Assembly (NCBI GenBank): GCA_002483365.1
Contig: DLHT01000011.1
Span: forward strand, 62,001-126,000
Direction: 5' to 3'
DNA length: 64,000 bases
Source: Cellvibrio sp. UBA7661
GTDB lineage: Bacteria > Pseudomonadota > Gammaproteobacteria > Pseudomonadales > Cellvibrionaceae
The position numbers were made by a program, and so were the translations under genes. Below the pieces are notes generated by a model that made no database searches, was not told the DNA's origin, and saw nothing but the letters and a program-made list of their open reading frames with translations. The stretch's first letter is position 1, and every line of letters begins with the position of its first letter. Below are positions 42,541-52,211 of the stretch, in pieces.

Positions 42541-45333
42541 ATGTTCCAGAAAAAAACACTCAGTATGGCGGTAGCCATGGTTGCAGCTTTTGGTGCTGGC
42601 CTGCCTGCATTTGCCCAACAAGACGAGCAAATTGAAGAAGTCGTTGTTACTGGTATCCGCGGAAGCTTGACGCAAGCGTTGGATGTTAAGCGCAATAACA
42701 CCCAAATCGTGGATGCGATTGTGGCGGAAGATATTGGTAAATTTCCTGACAACAACGTTATCGAAGCAATGCAACGTATCACCGGCGTGCAAGTCACTAA
42801 CCGCGGTTCAGGTGAAGTTGCCGGTATTTCTATCCGTGGTTTGACCGACATTAATACCACCGTAAATGGACGCAATATTTTTACTGCATCTGGTTTAGCG
42901 GTTGCTCTGCAAGATATTCCTGCCAGCTTGATCAAGCAGGTGGATGTATACAAAACCCGTTCTGCATCGCAAATTGAAAATGGTATTGCCGGTTCTGTTG
43001 ATATTAAAACCCAGCGCCCATTCGATTTTGACGGCAGTAAAATTGTTGTCGCTGCACGTGCAATCAATCAAGAACAAGCAGATAAAACCGACCCTAATAT
43101 CAGCGTCTTGGCCAGCGACCGTTGGGAGACCAGTTCAGGTGACTTCGGTGCATTGGTAAACCTTTCATTCGCTGAAACAAATTATCGCGACCAAAGTATT
43201 ACCGCTGGTGCAATGGTGCCATTTGCAACAGATAACCCACTCGCGCCTTTTGGTAATTACGAGCGTATTTTTCTGGATAAACCCGGTGTAGCTGAGAATC
43301 CCATCTGGACTCCAGGCCTGTTAAATGGTTTGCCTTCTGCACCAGGCTCTACGTTGGATATCAATGGCCAGCCGATGGAATATATCCTCGGCCGCGATGC
43401 GGTATTCGCGAGCGATTTCACCGGTAAGCGTGAGCGCTCTGCAGCGAACGTCTCGTTACAATTTGCACCTAACGACACGTCTGAATATACCTTTGAAGCG
43501 TTTTACAACGGCTACCGCAACGATTCTTTCAACTCGCTGTTATTTACTTTTGCTGACTGGTGGGGTTCTTATGCCAACAGCCCAACAGCGGCTGCCGATG
43601 CAAACGTAGTATTGTTTGAAGGCACTAATATTGTTAAATCGCGTAGCGTAAAAGATAACTGGTCGTTCACCAGTGGTGACTTAACAACCGGTAAGACCGA
43701 TAGTTTTGTGTATGCATTGGGCGGCGATTGGCAGCTGACTGATGATCTGAATGTGAAGTCAGAAGTGGTTTATCAGGAAAGTACATTTGAAACTGATTTT
43801 ATTGCCGCGCGTTATGAAAATGCACGCTACGGTTTGAATGTAGACTTTAATGCAGGTGGTGGAATTCCTGCGTTCAGTTTTATCGATAACCCTGCCACTG
43901 CCAATTTGAATGAAGCTGATGTTGCTGATGTTGCCAACTGGAAAACTGCCCAGCTGTACGACAACGCCAACAAAAACGAAGGCGATGCAGTCACCTTTAC
44001 CACCGATGCTACTTACGATGCAGCGCTGGGTATTTTCACGCAAATTAATGCGGGTATCCGTATTGATCAACGCACTGCGGCAGAATCGTTTAGCCGTCAG
44101 GAAGGTTTTAACAACGCTGTCGCCATCACTGACGAACTGACCTACATCAACAGTGGTTTCTTTGATGGACAAGCCGATGTGCCAACAACCTGGGCTGTTG
44201 CCAATGGTTACTATCTGCGCTCCAATGCCGATCAAATGCGCAGCGTGTACGGTTTGCAAAAGAAGCGTATGGATGAAAGCTTTAACATTGATGAGTTGAC
44301 TGCATCTGCCTATGTTACTGGCCAATATGAGTTTGAAGTTGCTGGCAGAAAATTGGATGGTGAAATTGGTGTTCGCTATACCGGTTCTGAAACGGATATG
44401 GAATTTACTGATACCGCTTCAGCTGGCAGAGATGTTTATGCCGATTCAACAGACACCTCCAAGTTCTTGCCAAGCCTCTCATTGCGCTATGAATTAGCAG
44501 ATGATCTTTATGCACGTTTGGCTTACACCGAAACTTTGCGTCGTCCTAACTTTGCTGCACTCAACTCGCAAATTATTTATAACGAGGATGTGACCGGCAT
44601 TGGTTATGGTACTGCAAGTGGCGGTAATGCAGACCTTAAACCAACTGAATCCAAAAACTACGATTTCTCATTGGAATGGTATTTTGCAGAATCAAGTTCC
44701 CTTTACGGCACCCTGTTCAAGCGTGAAGTAGAAGGTTTTGTTATTGATTTCCGTCGTCAGGTACAGCACACCAATGAAGATGGCGAAACCGGCACTTATG
44801 TGTTGAGCCAACCGTTCAATGCGTCTAATGGCGAATTGTCTGGCCTTGAATTGGGTGCAGTGTGGTTCCCGCAAAACTTGCCTTGGTATCTTGATGGCTT
44901 TGGTATCCAAGCAAGCTACACCGCGTTGGATTCATCGCAAACTACACCTATGACCAACTCAGCCGGTGAAATTACCGGAAGCAAAGAAACTGATTTGTTT
45001 GGTGTGTCAGATGAGTCTTACAGTGTTGTGTTGGCGTATGACAAAGACAATCTGGGCATGCGTTTATCTTATGCATGGCGCAGTGAGTTCCTGAACAACT
45101 ACGAAGCTGCACTGTTTGCAAACCCACTGGAAATTTGGAGAAAACCAGAAGCCAGCATGGATTTACAAATCAGTTACCAAGTGACCGATAACCTGTCATT
45201 GACATTTGATGGTACCAACTTGACCGAAGAAATTTACCAAAGTTACTACGGTGAAAATGGTTCAACCACAAATAACTTCGGTTCCTCGTTATACAGCCGT
45301 ACGTTTGCAGTGGGCGCACGTATAACGTTCTAA
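42541..45333 (+). CDS. TonB-dependent receptor, arabinan locus (copy 2)
   Basis: 930 residues. The signal peptide ends in LPAFAQ (about 22-23), directly followed by DEQIEEVVVTGIRGSL without the SQQQ linker of its paralogue. Plug motifs are EDIGKFPDNNVIEAMQRITG and ISIRGLTDINTTVNGRNIFT. The beta-barrel ends FAVGARITF. Many barrel segments correspond to those of 37202-40024, for example LKPT.SKNYDFSLEWYFAE and YGTLFKREV. It is followed 94 bp later by the GH127/146 gene behind a stem-loop. Two divergent receptors for one polysaccharide may reflect different oligosaccharide lengths or branching. Confidence 0.93.
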   Translation: MFQKKTLSMAVAMVAAFGAGLPAFAQQDEQIEEVVVTGIRGSLTQALDVKRNNTQIVDAIVAEDIGKFPDNNVIEAMQRITGVQVTNRGSGEVAGISIRGLTDINTTVNGRNIFTASGLAVALQDIPASLIKQVDVYKTRSASQIENGIAGSVDIKTQRPFDFDGSKIVVAARAINQEQADKTDPNISVLASDRWETSSGDFGALVNLSFAETNYRDQSITAGAMVPFATDNPLAPFGNYERIFLDKPGVAENPIWTPGLLNGLPSAPGSTLDINGQPMEYILGRDAVFASDFTGKRERSAANVSLQFAPNDTSEYTFEAFYNGYRNDSFNSLLFTFADWWGSYANSPTAAADANVVLFEGTNIVKSRSVKDNWSFTSGDLTTGKTDSFVYALGGDWQLTDDLNVKSEVVYQESTFETDFIAARYENARYGLNVDFNAGGGIPAFSFIDNPATANLNEADVADVANWKTAQLYDNANKNEGDAVTFTTDATYDAALGIFTQINAGIRIDQRTAAESFSRQEGFNNAVAITDELTYINSGFFDGQADVPTTWAVANGYYLRSNADQMRSVYGLQKKRMDESFNIDELTASAYVTGQYEFEVAGRKLDGEIGVRYTGSETDMEFTDTASAGRDVYADSTDTSKFLPSLSLRYELADDLYARLAYTETLRRPNFAALNSQIIYNEDVTGIGYGTASGGNADLKPTESKNYDFSLEWYFAESSSLYGTLFKREVEGFVIDFRRQVQHTNEDGETGTYVLSQPFNASNGELSGLELGAVWFPQNLPWYLDGFGIQASYTALDSSQTTPMTNSAGEITGSKETDLFGVSDESYSVVLAYDKDNLGMRLSYAWRSEFLNNYEAALFANPLEIWRKPEASMDLQISYQVTDNLSLTFDGTNLTEEIYQSYYGENGSTTNNFGSSLYSRTFAVGARITF

Positions 45334-45364
45334 GTATGCAATACTGGTAACAGGTAAATTGCAC

Positions 45365-45392
45365 AAAAGGCAGCTCGCAAGAGTTGCCTTTT
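45365..45392 (+). terminator. Stem-loop, partial terminator between the receptor and GH127/146 genes
   Basis: AAAAGGCAGCTC-GCAA-GAGTTGCCTTTT is a 12-bp stem with one G-T pair and a GNRA-type loop. The T-run is short, so read-through into the next gene is likely. Confidence 0.65.
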
Positions 45393-45427
45393 GCATTTCA
45401 TAAGCCGATAAAAATAGAAAGGTAAAC

Positions 45428-47848
45428 ATGATGAAACAATGGGTTGTTTTGCTGATCTTGTTGGGCGGTGTGACTAAAAGCTACGCCCTTGAATTTGTTC
45501 CCCTGCGCGATGTGCAATTGTTGGATGGCCCCTTCCTGCAAGCGCAAAACACCAATAAAGAGTACGTCATGGCATTGGATGCCGAGAAGCTGCTTGCGCC
45601 GTTTCGGCGTGAGGCCGGGTTGCCGTATAAAGAAACTTATGGCAATTGGGAATCCACCGGGTTGGATGGCCATATGGGCGGCCATTATGTCTCTGCGCTG
45701 GCATTGTTATATGCATCCACTAAAGACCCTGCAGTGAAAAAGCGTTTGGATTATGTGATTGCTGAATTAAAAAAATGCCAGGATAAATTGGGCACTGGTT
45801 ATATTGGTGGTATTCCTGACAGCAAAAAAATGTGGGAGGAGATCGCCAAAGGTGATATCCGCGCCGATAATTTTTCCACCAATGAGCGCTGGGTGCCTTG
45901 GTATAACATTCACAAAATGTATGCTGGCCTGCGCGATGCTTATTGGTATGCAGGGAGTAAAGATGCAAAAAACATGTTGGTGAAACTCTCCGATTGGACA
46001 ATTGCACTGACTAACAATTTATCGCCTGAGCAAATGCAAACTATGCTGCGTACCGAGCACGGCGGCATGAATGAAATTTTTGTAGATGTAGCAGACATCA
46101 CCGGCGATAAAAAATACCTGAAACTGGCGGAAGCCTTTTCCCATCAGGCAATTTTACAGCCTTTGGAAAAACAACAAGACCAGTTGACTGGCTTGCATGC
46201 TAATACCCAGATTCCCAAGGTAATTGGTTTTAAACGCTACGCAGATGCAACAAACAATGCGGACTGGAATCGTGCTGCAGAATTTTTTTGGCAAACAGTA
46301 ATTGATAAACGTACAGTAGCGATTGGTGGTAACAGTGTGAAAGAGCACTTCCACAACACTGCCGATTTCGCGCCTATGGTGCATGAAGTAGAAGGGCCGG
46401 AAACCTGCAATACCTACAACATGCTTAAACTGACAGAGTTGTTGTACTTGTCTTCTGGTGATGCTTCGGGAAAAAAATCGTCTGCTGGACAATCTGCGCT
46501 GCAATTGACTGTGCCTCAAACCAAATATGTGGATTACTACGAGCGCGCACTCTATAACCATATTTTGGGTTCGCAAAATCCGCGCACCGGTGGTTTTGTC
46601 TATTTCACGCCTATGCGCCCCAATCATTACCGTGTTTATTCGCAGGTGCACGACGGCATGTGGTGTTGTGTAGGCTCAGGTTTGGAAAGTCACTCCAAAT
46701 ACGCGGAATTTATTTATGCGCGCGATAAAAAATCCAAACAAACGCCCGAAATATTTATCAACTTATTTATTGCATCGCGCATGGAATGGAAAGAGCAAGG
46801 TATCAAGCTAACACAAAATACCTTATTTCCCGATGCAGAAACTACATCGATAGTCATTGATAAAGCGGCGCGTTTCCGTTTGCAATTACGTTACCCTGGG
46901 TGGGTAAAAGCAGGCGCGCTTGGTTTGCGTGTCAATGGTAAAAAGATTGATGTAACCCAACAGCCGGGCGACTTTATTGCGCTTGAACGCCGTTGGAAAA
47001 AAGGCGATAAAGTGGAGCTGACCCTGCCCATGCATACCGCGCTGGAAAAAATGCCCGATGGCTCAAATTACTATGCAATCTTGCATGGCCCAATAGTGCT
47101 GGCTGCAAAAACCCAGCCTTTTGCAAATGAAACGCTCAATTATTTTAGCGATGACTCGCGCATGGGGCATATCGCACACGGGCAAATGTGCCCACTTGAA
47201 GCTGCACCATTTTTATTGGGTAATTCACAGGATTTTATCCAGAAATTAAAACCTGTCGCGGGCAAGCCATTAACCTTTGATGCCACAGGGCTAATTAATG
47301 GCAAGCAAATGTCACATATTGAATTGATCCCGTTTTTCCGCTTGCATGAATCCCGCTACAGTATTTATTGGCCTTACACAAACGCGAATGATCTGGAACT
47401 GGCTCGCGCAAAAGCGGCGGCCGATGAACAGGCGCGGTTACTATTGCAGGCAAAAACAATTGACCAGGTTGCACCGGGTGAGCAACAACCGGAATCAGAT
47501 CATTTCTATAAAGGCGAGCAAAGTGAGGCTGGGCTACATAATGGCCGCCATTGGCGTCACAGCCGTGCCTGGTTTAGTTATGAGTTGAATGATAAAAAGC
47601 AGGAGGCAAAAACGCTTCAGATCACCTACGCAGGCATTGATTCCGGCCGCCGTTTTGACATTTATTTAAATGATGTAGTGATTGCCAACGTAGAATCTAC
47701 AGGCAATGCACAAGCATTTTTCATGGTGGATTATGCCATTCCGGGTGATTTGGTAAAAAAATCCAAGGGCAAATACACACTCAAATTTGTTGCCTCGCCC
47801 GGCTCTATTGCGGGTGGTATTTATGGTGTCAGATTGCTGCGTGAATAA
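45428..47848 (+). CDS. Exported beta-L-arabinofuranosidase, GH127/GH146 type
   Basis: An 806-residue protein of the former DUF1680 group with a signal peptide (1-21, ends SYA). The catalytic (alpha/alpha)6 barrel carries residues equivalent to the zinc-cysteine centre of HypBA1: E325 and C327 in GPETCNTY, and the pair C413-C414 in GMWCCVGSGLESH, of which the first is the expected nucleophile. LHANTQIPK and YYERALYNHILG are further family motifs. A C-terminal beta-sandwich region follows (about 520-806). GH146 members act on beta-L-Araf caps of pectic arabinan, which fits the locus. I cannot separate GH127 from GH146 by eye. Confidence 0.9.
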   Translation: MMKQWVVLLILLGGVTKSYALEFVPLRDVQLLDGPFLQAQNTNKEYVMALDAEKLLAPFRREAGLPYKETYGNWESTGLDGHMGGHYVSALALLYASTKDPAVKKRLDYVIAELKKCQDKLGTGYIGGIPDSKKMWEEIAKGDIRADNFSTNERWVPWYNIHKMYAGLRDAYWYAGSKDAKNMLVKLSDWTIALTNNLSPEQMQTMLRTEHGGMNEIFVDVADITGDKKYLKLAEAFSHQAILQPLEKQQDQLTGLHANTQIPKVIGFKRYADATNNADWNRAAEFFWQTVIDKRTVAIGGNSVKEHFHNTADFAPMVHEVEGPETCNTYNMLKLTELLYLSSGDASGKKSSAGQSALQLTVPQTKYVDYYERALYNHILGSQNPRTGGFVYFTPMRPNHYRVYSQVHDGMWCCVGSGLESHSKYAEFIYARDKKSKQTPEIFINLFIASRMEWKEQGIKLTQNTLFPDAETTSIVIDKAARFRLQLRYPGWVKAGALGLRVNGKKIDVTQQPGDFIALERRWKKGDKVELTLPMHTALEKMPDGSNYYAILHGPIVLAAKTQPFANETLNYFSDDSRMGHIAHGQMCPLEAAPFLLGNSQDFIQKLKPVAGKPLTFDATGLINGKQMSHIELIPFFRLHESRYSIYWPYTNANDLELARAKAAADEQARLLLQAKTIDQVAPGEQQPESDHFYKGEQSEAGLHNGRHWRHSRAWFSYELNDKKQEAKTLQITYAGIDSGRRFDIYLNDVVIANVESTGNAQAFFMVDYAIPGDLVKKSKGKYTLKFVASPGSIAGGIYGVRLLRE

Positions 47849-47859
47849 TCATTAATAAA

Positions 47860-47881
47860 GATGGCAGCATGCGCTGCCATC
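47860..47881. terminator. Stem-loop after GH127/146
   Basis: GATGGCAGC-ATGC-GCTGCCATC lies between the convergent end of GH127/146 and a minus-strand pseudogene. No clear T-run. Confidence 0.55.
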
Positions 47882-47891
47882 ACTTTACTGT

Positions 47892-48290
47892 TCAAGGCGT
47901 ATTAAGCTCGTGCTGTTGAAGTAAGGTTTCATATGCAGTTTGTTTTTTAATTGCTGTGAGTGCTTCTTCGTAACGTTTTATGTATATGTCGCCGGTTTTT
48001 TTTGAAAACACGGTGTAAACCTCAATAGGTTCGTCTGCAATGGGAAAGATGGTAATTTTTTTGCCAGCATCAACACCGCATCAATTCTGTTGGTTTCCGG
48101 CATGGGCAATACGTGAGCTAGTGGGTAGAAGCGTGTAAAGCTGCTTACAGGTAAGAGATAGGTGGATCCGGCGTCAAATACCACATTATGTTTTTTTTAA
48201 CCCTAGTGCCAAAAATGGCATCCGTCAAAACTACCGCTGCCGGGCTGGCACTGCCTGGCTGAAGTAGGCTTCTAACAGCGCCTTCGTCTA
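47892..48290 (-). pseudogene. Decayed gene with two poly-A frameshifts, possibly an extracellular solute-binding (SBP_bac_3-like) protein
   Basis: Reading the minus strand in three joined frames gives a continuous protein-like text of about 130 residues: DEGAVRSLLQPGSASPAAV ... DAIFGTRVKK, then HNVVFDAGSTYLLPVSSF ... DAVLMLAKK, then ITIFPIADEPIEVYTVFSKK ... YETLLQQHELNTP and a stop at 47892-47894. The joins fall in A-runs at about 48190-48197 and 48056-48063. The 5' part is missing; the text begins at the AT-rich operator O9. The end resembles the C-terminal lobe of periplasmic binding proteins, but the family is uncertain. Confidence 0.55.
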
Positions 48291-48298
48291 ATTATTAT

Positions 48299-48315
48299 AA
48301 ATTATAAGATAATAA
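48299..48315. promoter_or_regulatory. Predicted GntR-type operator O9
   Basis: AAATTATAAGATAATAA matches O7 in its right half and lies within larger arms ATTATTAT (48291) and ATAATAAT (48309). It is 212 bp before the next gene. Confidence 0.45.
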
Positions 48316-48526
48316 TAAATTATGATTGAGTGTTGAATTGAGTCGTGACACACTAACCCGGCTATAAAAATAATGTTTTTATGCCGCTACAACCTGTTTC
48401 ACCTCAATTTTTGTCCGCAAATTGTTTTTGCCTGTCGATGATCCATTCACTGGGTGAGTGATTTATTGCCTGCGTATATTTAATTGTCAGACATAACTCA
48501 ATAATCATAAGTAGGAGTAGAGAGAG

Positions 48527-50884
48527 ATGAGTATCAAACGATCTGCATTGCGGTGGTTGGCTGCCCCCTTGGCTGCGTTGGCACTGGGCGTACAAGCTTT
48601 GAATACCCAAGCCCAAATATTGGCACCAACCGTACCCGGTTTTATCAATGCATCTGTACATGACCCTTCGGTGATCAAGGTAGGCAGCGAATACTATGTA
48701 TTTGGTTCGCATTTAGCCGCAGCCAAGTCACCGGATTTGCTCAAGTGGTATTCGATTGCCGACGGCGTGAGCGAGACGAATCCGCTGTTCAATAACGTAC
48801 TTACTGAATTAGCGGAAACCTTTTCCTGGGCGCAAAGCAATACGCTCTGGGCGGCCGATGTAATCCAACTAGCCGATGGCAAATTCTATATGTATTACAA
48901 CGCCTGCAAAGGCGATTCACCTCGCTCTGCGCTTGGTGTTGCGGTGGCCGATAAAGTAGATGGACCTTACGTTAATAAAGGCATCATTTTGAAATCGGGC
49001 ATGTGGGGATTAGCGAGTGAAGACGGTACGGTTTACGACGCGCGTAAACATCCGAACGCGGTTGATCCGGATACTTTTTATGATGCAACCGGAAAGTTGT
49101 GGATGATGTACGGCTCCTATTCCGGCGGCATTTTTATTCTGCAATTGAATCCGGAAACCGGTATGCCATTACCAGGGCAGGGCTACGGCAAACATTTGCT
49201 CGGTGGCAATCACAGCCGTATTGAAGGCGCGTATGTTTTGTATAGTCCGCAAACATCCTATTACTACATGTTCACGTCTTTTGGTGGTTTGGATGCAGTC
49301 GGTGGATACAACATCCGCGTGGCGCGCTCATTGAACCCCGATGGCCCTTATCTGGATGCGCAAGGCAATGACATGGCCAACGTAAAATCCAATGCTGCCT
49401 TGCCTATTTTTGATGATGCTTCCATCTCACCCTACGGTGTGAAATTAATGGGCAATTTTTTGTTTGAACGCAAGTTGGGTGAAACTGGTACCGGAATCGG
49501 GATGGGTTATGTATCGCCAGGCCACAATTCTGCGTATTACGATGCGGCAAGCGGAAAGCATTTTATTATTTTCCATTCACGTTTCCCCGAGCGTGGTGAA
49601 GCGCATGAAATCCGCGTGCACCAATTGCTGATGAATGCCGATGGCTGGCTGTTGGTTGCGCCTTATCGCTACGCAAATGAAACGCTGGCCAGTGTGCGCC
49701 GCGATTTTATTCCCGGTGATTTTCTGTTGGTCAATCATGGTAAAGATATTTCATCTGCAATTAAAAAATCGCAACTGGTTAGCTTGAATTCATCAGGCGC
49801 TATTACCGGTGCCGCAACCGGCAGTTGGGCATTGGTTGGCGATAATCATATTGAAATTAATCTGGATGGCGCGCCCACCTATAAAGGGGTATTGCTTAAT
49901 CAATGGGACGAAACCGCCAAAACCTATACGCTGACATTTACAGCGCTTTCCAATCAAGGCGTTGCTATTTTTGGCAGCAAGCTAGCTAAAAAAACCGATG
50001 CACAAATAGTGGCGGCGATCAAAACAGAATTAAGTTTGGGCGATACGTCTGCGGTGACTTCCAACTTAACTTTGCCCGTGGAAGCTGCCCGCAATGCAAC
50101 TATCAGTTGGAGTTCATCCAACACTGCCGTTGTCAGTGCTACAGGCATAGTGAAACGCCCCGCGAATGGCTCGGGTGATGCGCTGGTAACCTTGGTTGCC
50201 ACTATCAAAAAAGGCACTGCGACCACTACGAAAAGTTTTACCGTTGTTGTGCGTGAAGAAAGTGCCAGTGGTTTGATTGCCCACTATGCATTTGATAATA
50301 ATTTGAATGATTCCACCGGTGTGTTGACGGCGGGAACTGTCAGCGGCAATTTGATTGACGCTGCAGGCGGAAGTATTAGTTACACCAGTGGTGTTGCAGG
50401 TGACGCAGCTGTATTTAATGGCAGCAGTGGTATTCGCTTACCGAACGGAATTATCACTAAAAATACATATACCGTATCGCTTTGGTTAAACCCGGATCAA
50501 CTCACCGCATTCTCCACCACATTTTTTGGAGCCCGCGATGGCAATTCCTGGGTGAGTTTATTGCCCATGGGGCACGATTGGGTCAATGGGCATTCTATGT
50601 TGTGGTCAGGTACCGCTTGGTATGACGCAGGGTTAGGAATGAACATTCCGGTAGGCCAATGGAGCCATGTGGCATTTGCCGTAAATAATGGCGCAGTGAA
50701 TGTCTACGTCAATGGCGTAAAAAAATTCAGCGGTGTGAATTTCCCTAATGTATTTACCACAAATACTGGTGTGTTCTCGCTGGGCGTTAATTGGTGGGAT
50801 GTTCCCTACAAAGGGTTGATGGATGAGTTGCGCATTTATGAAACCGCGTTGACCGATACTCAGGTACAAGCGTTGGCTCAGTAA
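48527..50884 (+). CDS. Exported GH43 endo-arabinanase-like protein with one LamG domain
   Basis: 785 residues. The signal peptide is about 30 residues (ends TQAQ) with no lipobox, so this may be the free counterpart of the lipoprotein at 33702. The GH43 propeller (about 40-380) has SVHDPSVIKVG (base D), HPNAVDPDTFYD (modulator D) and RIEGAYVLY (acid E). A beta-domain follows to about 485 (VAIFGSK). Then come an Ig-like region (SWSSSNTAVVSATGIV, about 525-580) and one LamG domain (about 585-785) with IRLPNGIITKNTYTVSLWL. The GH43 part shares YGSYSGGIFIL, GQGYG.HLLGG and SPGHNSAYYD with the larger protein. Confidence 0.9.
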   Translation: MSIKRSALRWLAAPLAALALGVQALNTQAQILAPTVPGFINASVHDPSVIKVGSEYYVFGSHLAAAKSPDLLKWYSIADGVSETNPLFNNVLTELAETFSWAQSNTLWAADVIQLADGKFYMYYNACKGDSPRSALGVAVADKVDGPYVNKGIILKSGMWGLASEDGTVYDARKHPNAVDPDTFYDATGKLWMMYGSYSGGIFILQLNPETGMPLPGQGYGKHLLGGNHSRIEGAYVLYSPQTSYYYMFTSFGGLDAVGGYNIRVARSLNPDGPYLDAQGNDMANVKSNAALPIFDDASISPYGVKLMGNFLFERKLGETGTGIGMGYVSPGHNSAYYDAASGKHFIIFHSRFPERGEAHEIRVHQLLMNADGWLLVAPYRYANETLASVRRDFIPGDFLLVNHGKDISSAIKKSQLVSLNSSGAITGAATGSWALVGDNHIEINLDGAPTYKGVLLNQWDETAKTYTLTFTALSNQGVAIFGSKLAKKTDAQIVAAIKTELSLGDTSAVTSNLTLPVEAARNATISWSSSNTAVVSATGIVKRPANGSGDALVTLVATIKKGTATTTKSFTVVVREESASGLIAHYAFDNNLNDSTGVLTAGTVSGNLIDAAGGSISYTSGVAGDAAVFNGSSGIRLPNGIITKNTYTVSLWLNPDQLTAFSTTFFGARDGNSWVSLLPMGHDWVNGHSMLWSGTAWYDAGLGMNIPVGQWSHVAFAVNNGAVNVYVNGVKKFSGVNFPNVFTTNTGVFSLGVNWWDVPYKGLMDELRIYETALTDTQVQALAQ

Positions 50885-50909
50885 TCGCAAAATTAAATAT
50901 CACCTTAAT

Positions 50910-50933
50910 GGACACTTCCTAATGGAAGTGTCC
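50910..50933 (+). terminator. Stem-loop after GH43-LamG
   Basis: GGACACTTCC-TAAT-GGAAGTGTCC is a 10-bp perfect stem, 26 bp after the stop, without a T-run. Confidence 0.55.
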
Positions 50934-50998
50934 TGAGTAATGTATCTGGTTTAATTTATTTTGGTTTAACTTATCGTGGCTAATTAATGGAGTCAGTA

Positions 50999-51598
50999 AT
51001 GAAAAAAATAATTGCAGGTTTTTGTCTATCTTTATTTGCCAGTTTTTCTTCGGCAACAGTGATTAATTTTGATGACTTATCGGGCGATCCTTATGAATCG
51101 CTAAGCGATGGATATCAGGGATTTAATTGGTTGACCTTGGCAAGTATTAATAAAAATGATTATCCCGATACCGGTTATGCTGCAGGAACGGTATCGGGAA
51201 ATAATGCCGCGTTTAATCAATACGCGGCTGATGTCAGCATTAGCCTGTCTTCTGCTGGAACATTTGATTTTATTGGTGCGTTTTTTACCGCAGCCTGGAT
51301 TGGCGATTATTTCCATGAAATCAGTTTTGAAGGCTTTTTAGATGGCGTATCTATTTATTCGCTGGATTCAGCTATCGCATTGGCCAATGATTCTCCGCTG
51401 TGGATTCAGTTGGATTGGGCAGGTATAGACCAGCTGAATATTTACAGCAATCTCGCCGGTTGGGATCAGTGGGTGATGGATGACTTTACCGTCGCTATCA
51501 ACAGTACAAGCGTGCCAGAGCCATCCGCTTTGGTGCTCGTGTTAATGGGCGTGTTAGGTATAAGTGCATTGCGTTATCACCGCGCTACAAAAAAGTAA
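50999..51598 (+). CDS. PEP-CTERM-anchored secreted protein
   Basis: 199 residues from the ATG at 50999 (GGAG 6 bp ahead; an ATG 12 bp earlier is less likely). The signal peptide is about 19 residues. The body is a beta-rich domain with INFDDLSGDPYESLSDGYQG near the start and WIQLDWAGIDQLNIYSN near the end, as in PEP-CTERM domains that pack like carbohydrate-binding modules. The C-terminus has VPEPSALVLVLMGVLGISAL and a basic tail, the sorting signal for exosortase. No exosortase gene is in the window. A link to arabinan binding is only positional. Confidence 0.85.
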   Translation: MKKIIAGFCLSLFASFSSATVINFDDLSGDPYESLSDGYQGFNWLTLASINKNDYPDTGYAAGTVSGNNAAFNQYAADVSISLSSAGTFDFIGAFFTAAWIGDYFHEISFEGFLDGVSIYSLDSAIALANDSPLWIQLDWAGIDQLNIYSNLAGWDQWVMDDFTVAINSTSVPEPSALVLVLMGVLGISALRYHRATKK

Positions 51599-51675
51599 CA
51601 TTAATCATCCGCTGTGAATAATGTAAATCGCTAAAAAAAATCTAAAACCAAGACAAGAAAAATAAAAATTTTAAT

Positions 51676-51715
51676 AAAAAAGCCGATATCGGAGTTATTC
51701 GATATCGGCTTTTTT
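51676..51715. terminator. Bidirectional intrinsic terminator
   Basis: AAAAAGCCGATATC ... GATATCGGCTTTTT lies between the convergent PEP-CTERM gene and the small gene at 51739. Confidence 0.9.
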
Positions 51716-51738
51716 GATAATAGATTGGTTTTATGTCT

Positions 51739-52005
51739 TCAACCGCGCTGCTGTTGTTGCCGCGCAATAAGATCCGCAATAGGGTCAACGGAATTTAATT
51801 TTGCATCAATTACATCCGCTTGCGCGCGGGTTTGGTGGAGCAATGAAATAAGCAAGCGCACTTCATCGTACATTTCGCCGTGTGTTTCGTTGCCTAAGCG
51901 CCTGCCCATTTCTTGCGCCAGTCGCATTAATTCAGCCAGTTCGTGCGCGGTTTCACCTTGCTCTTCACGTAATACATTGTCACGTAACACATCATTTCTG
52001 GACAT
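51739..52005 (-). CDS. Small acidic helical protein of unknown function
   Basis: An 88-residue protein with an excellent ribosome binding site (GGAGGT, 5 bp ahead of the ATG). It is predicted almost wholly helical and charged, with NDVLRDNVLREEQGETAHEL at the start, LAQEMGRRLGNETHGEMYDE in the middle, and QQQQRG at the end. There is no signal peptide or membrane segment and no known domain that I can name. It lies between arabinan genes without an operator and may be unrelated to them. Confidence 0.75.
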   Translation of the reverse strand: MSRNDVLRDNVLREEQGETAHELAELMRLAQEMGRRLGNETHGEMYDEVRLLISLLHQTRAQADVIDAKLNSVDPIADLIARQQQQRG

Positions 52006-52211
52006 TACATACCTCCGTTAAAAACCACATTCCCTTCAAGGGGATTACTATGCCTTGTTACAGCCTAGCGTCATTGTGTGTTTAAAACAAAGAGTTAATG
52101 CTCATAAAATTAACTGCTTATGATCAAAAAGTTATGAAAAATAAAGACGCATTTTTTTGTGATGTACTGCACTTATTCCTTTAAATGCATTTTTTAACAT
52201 CGATTAGCGGA

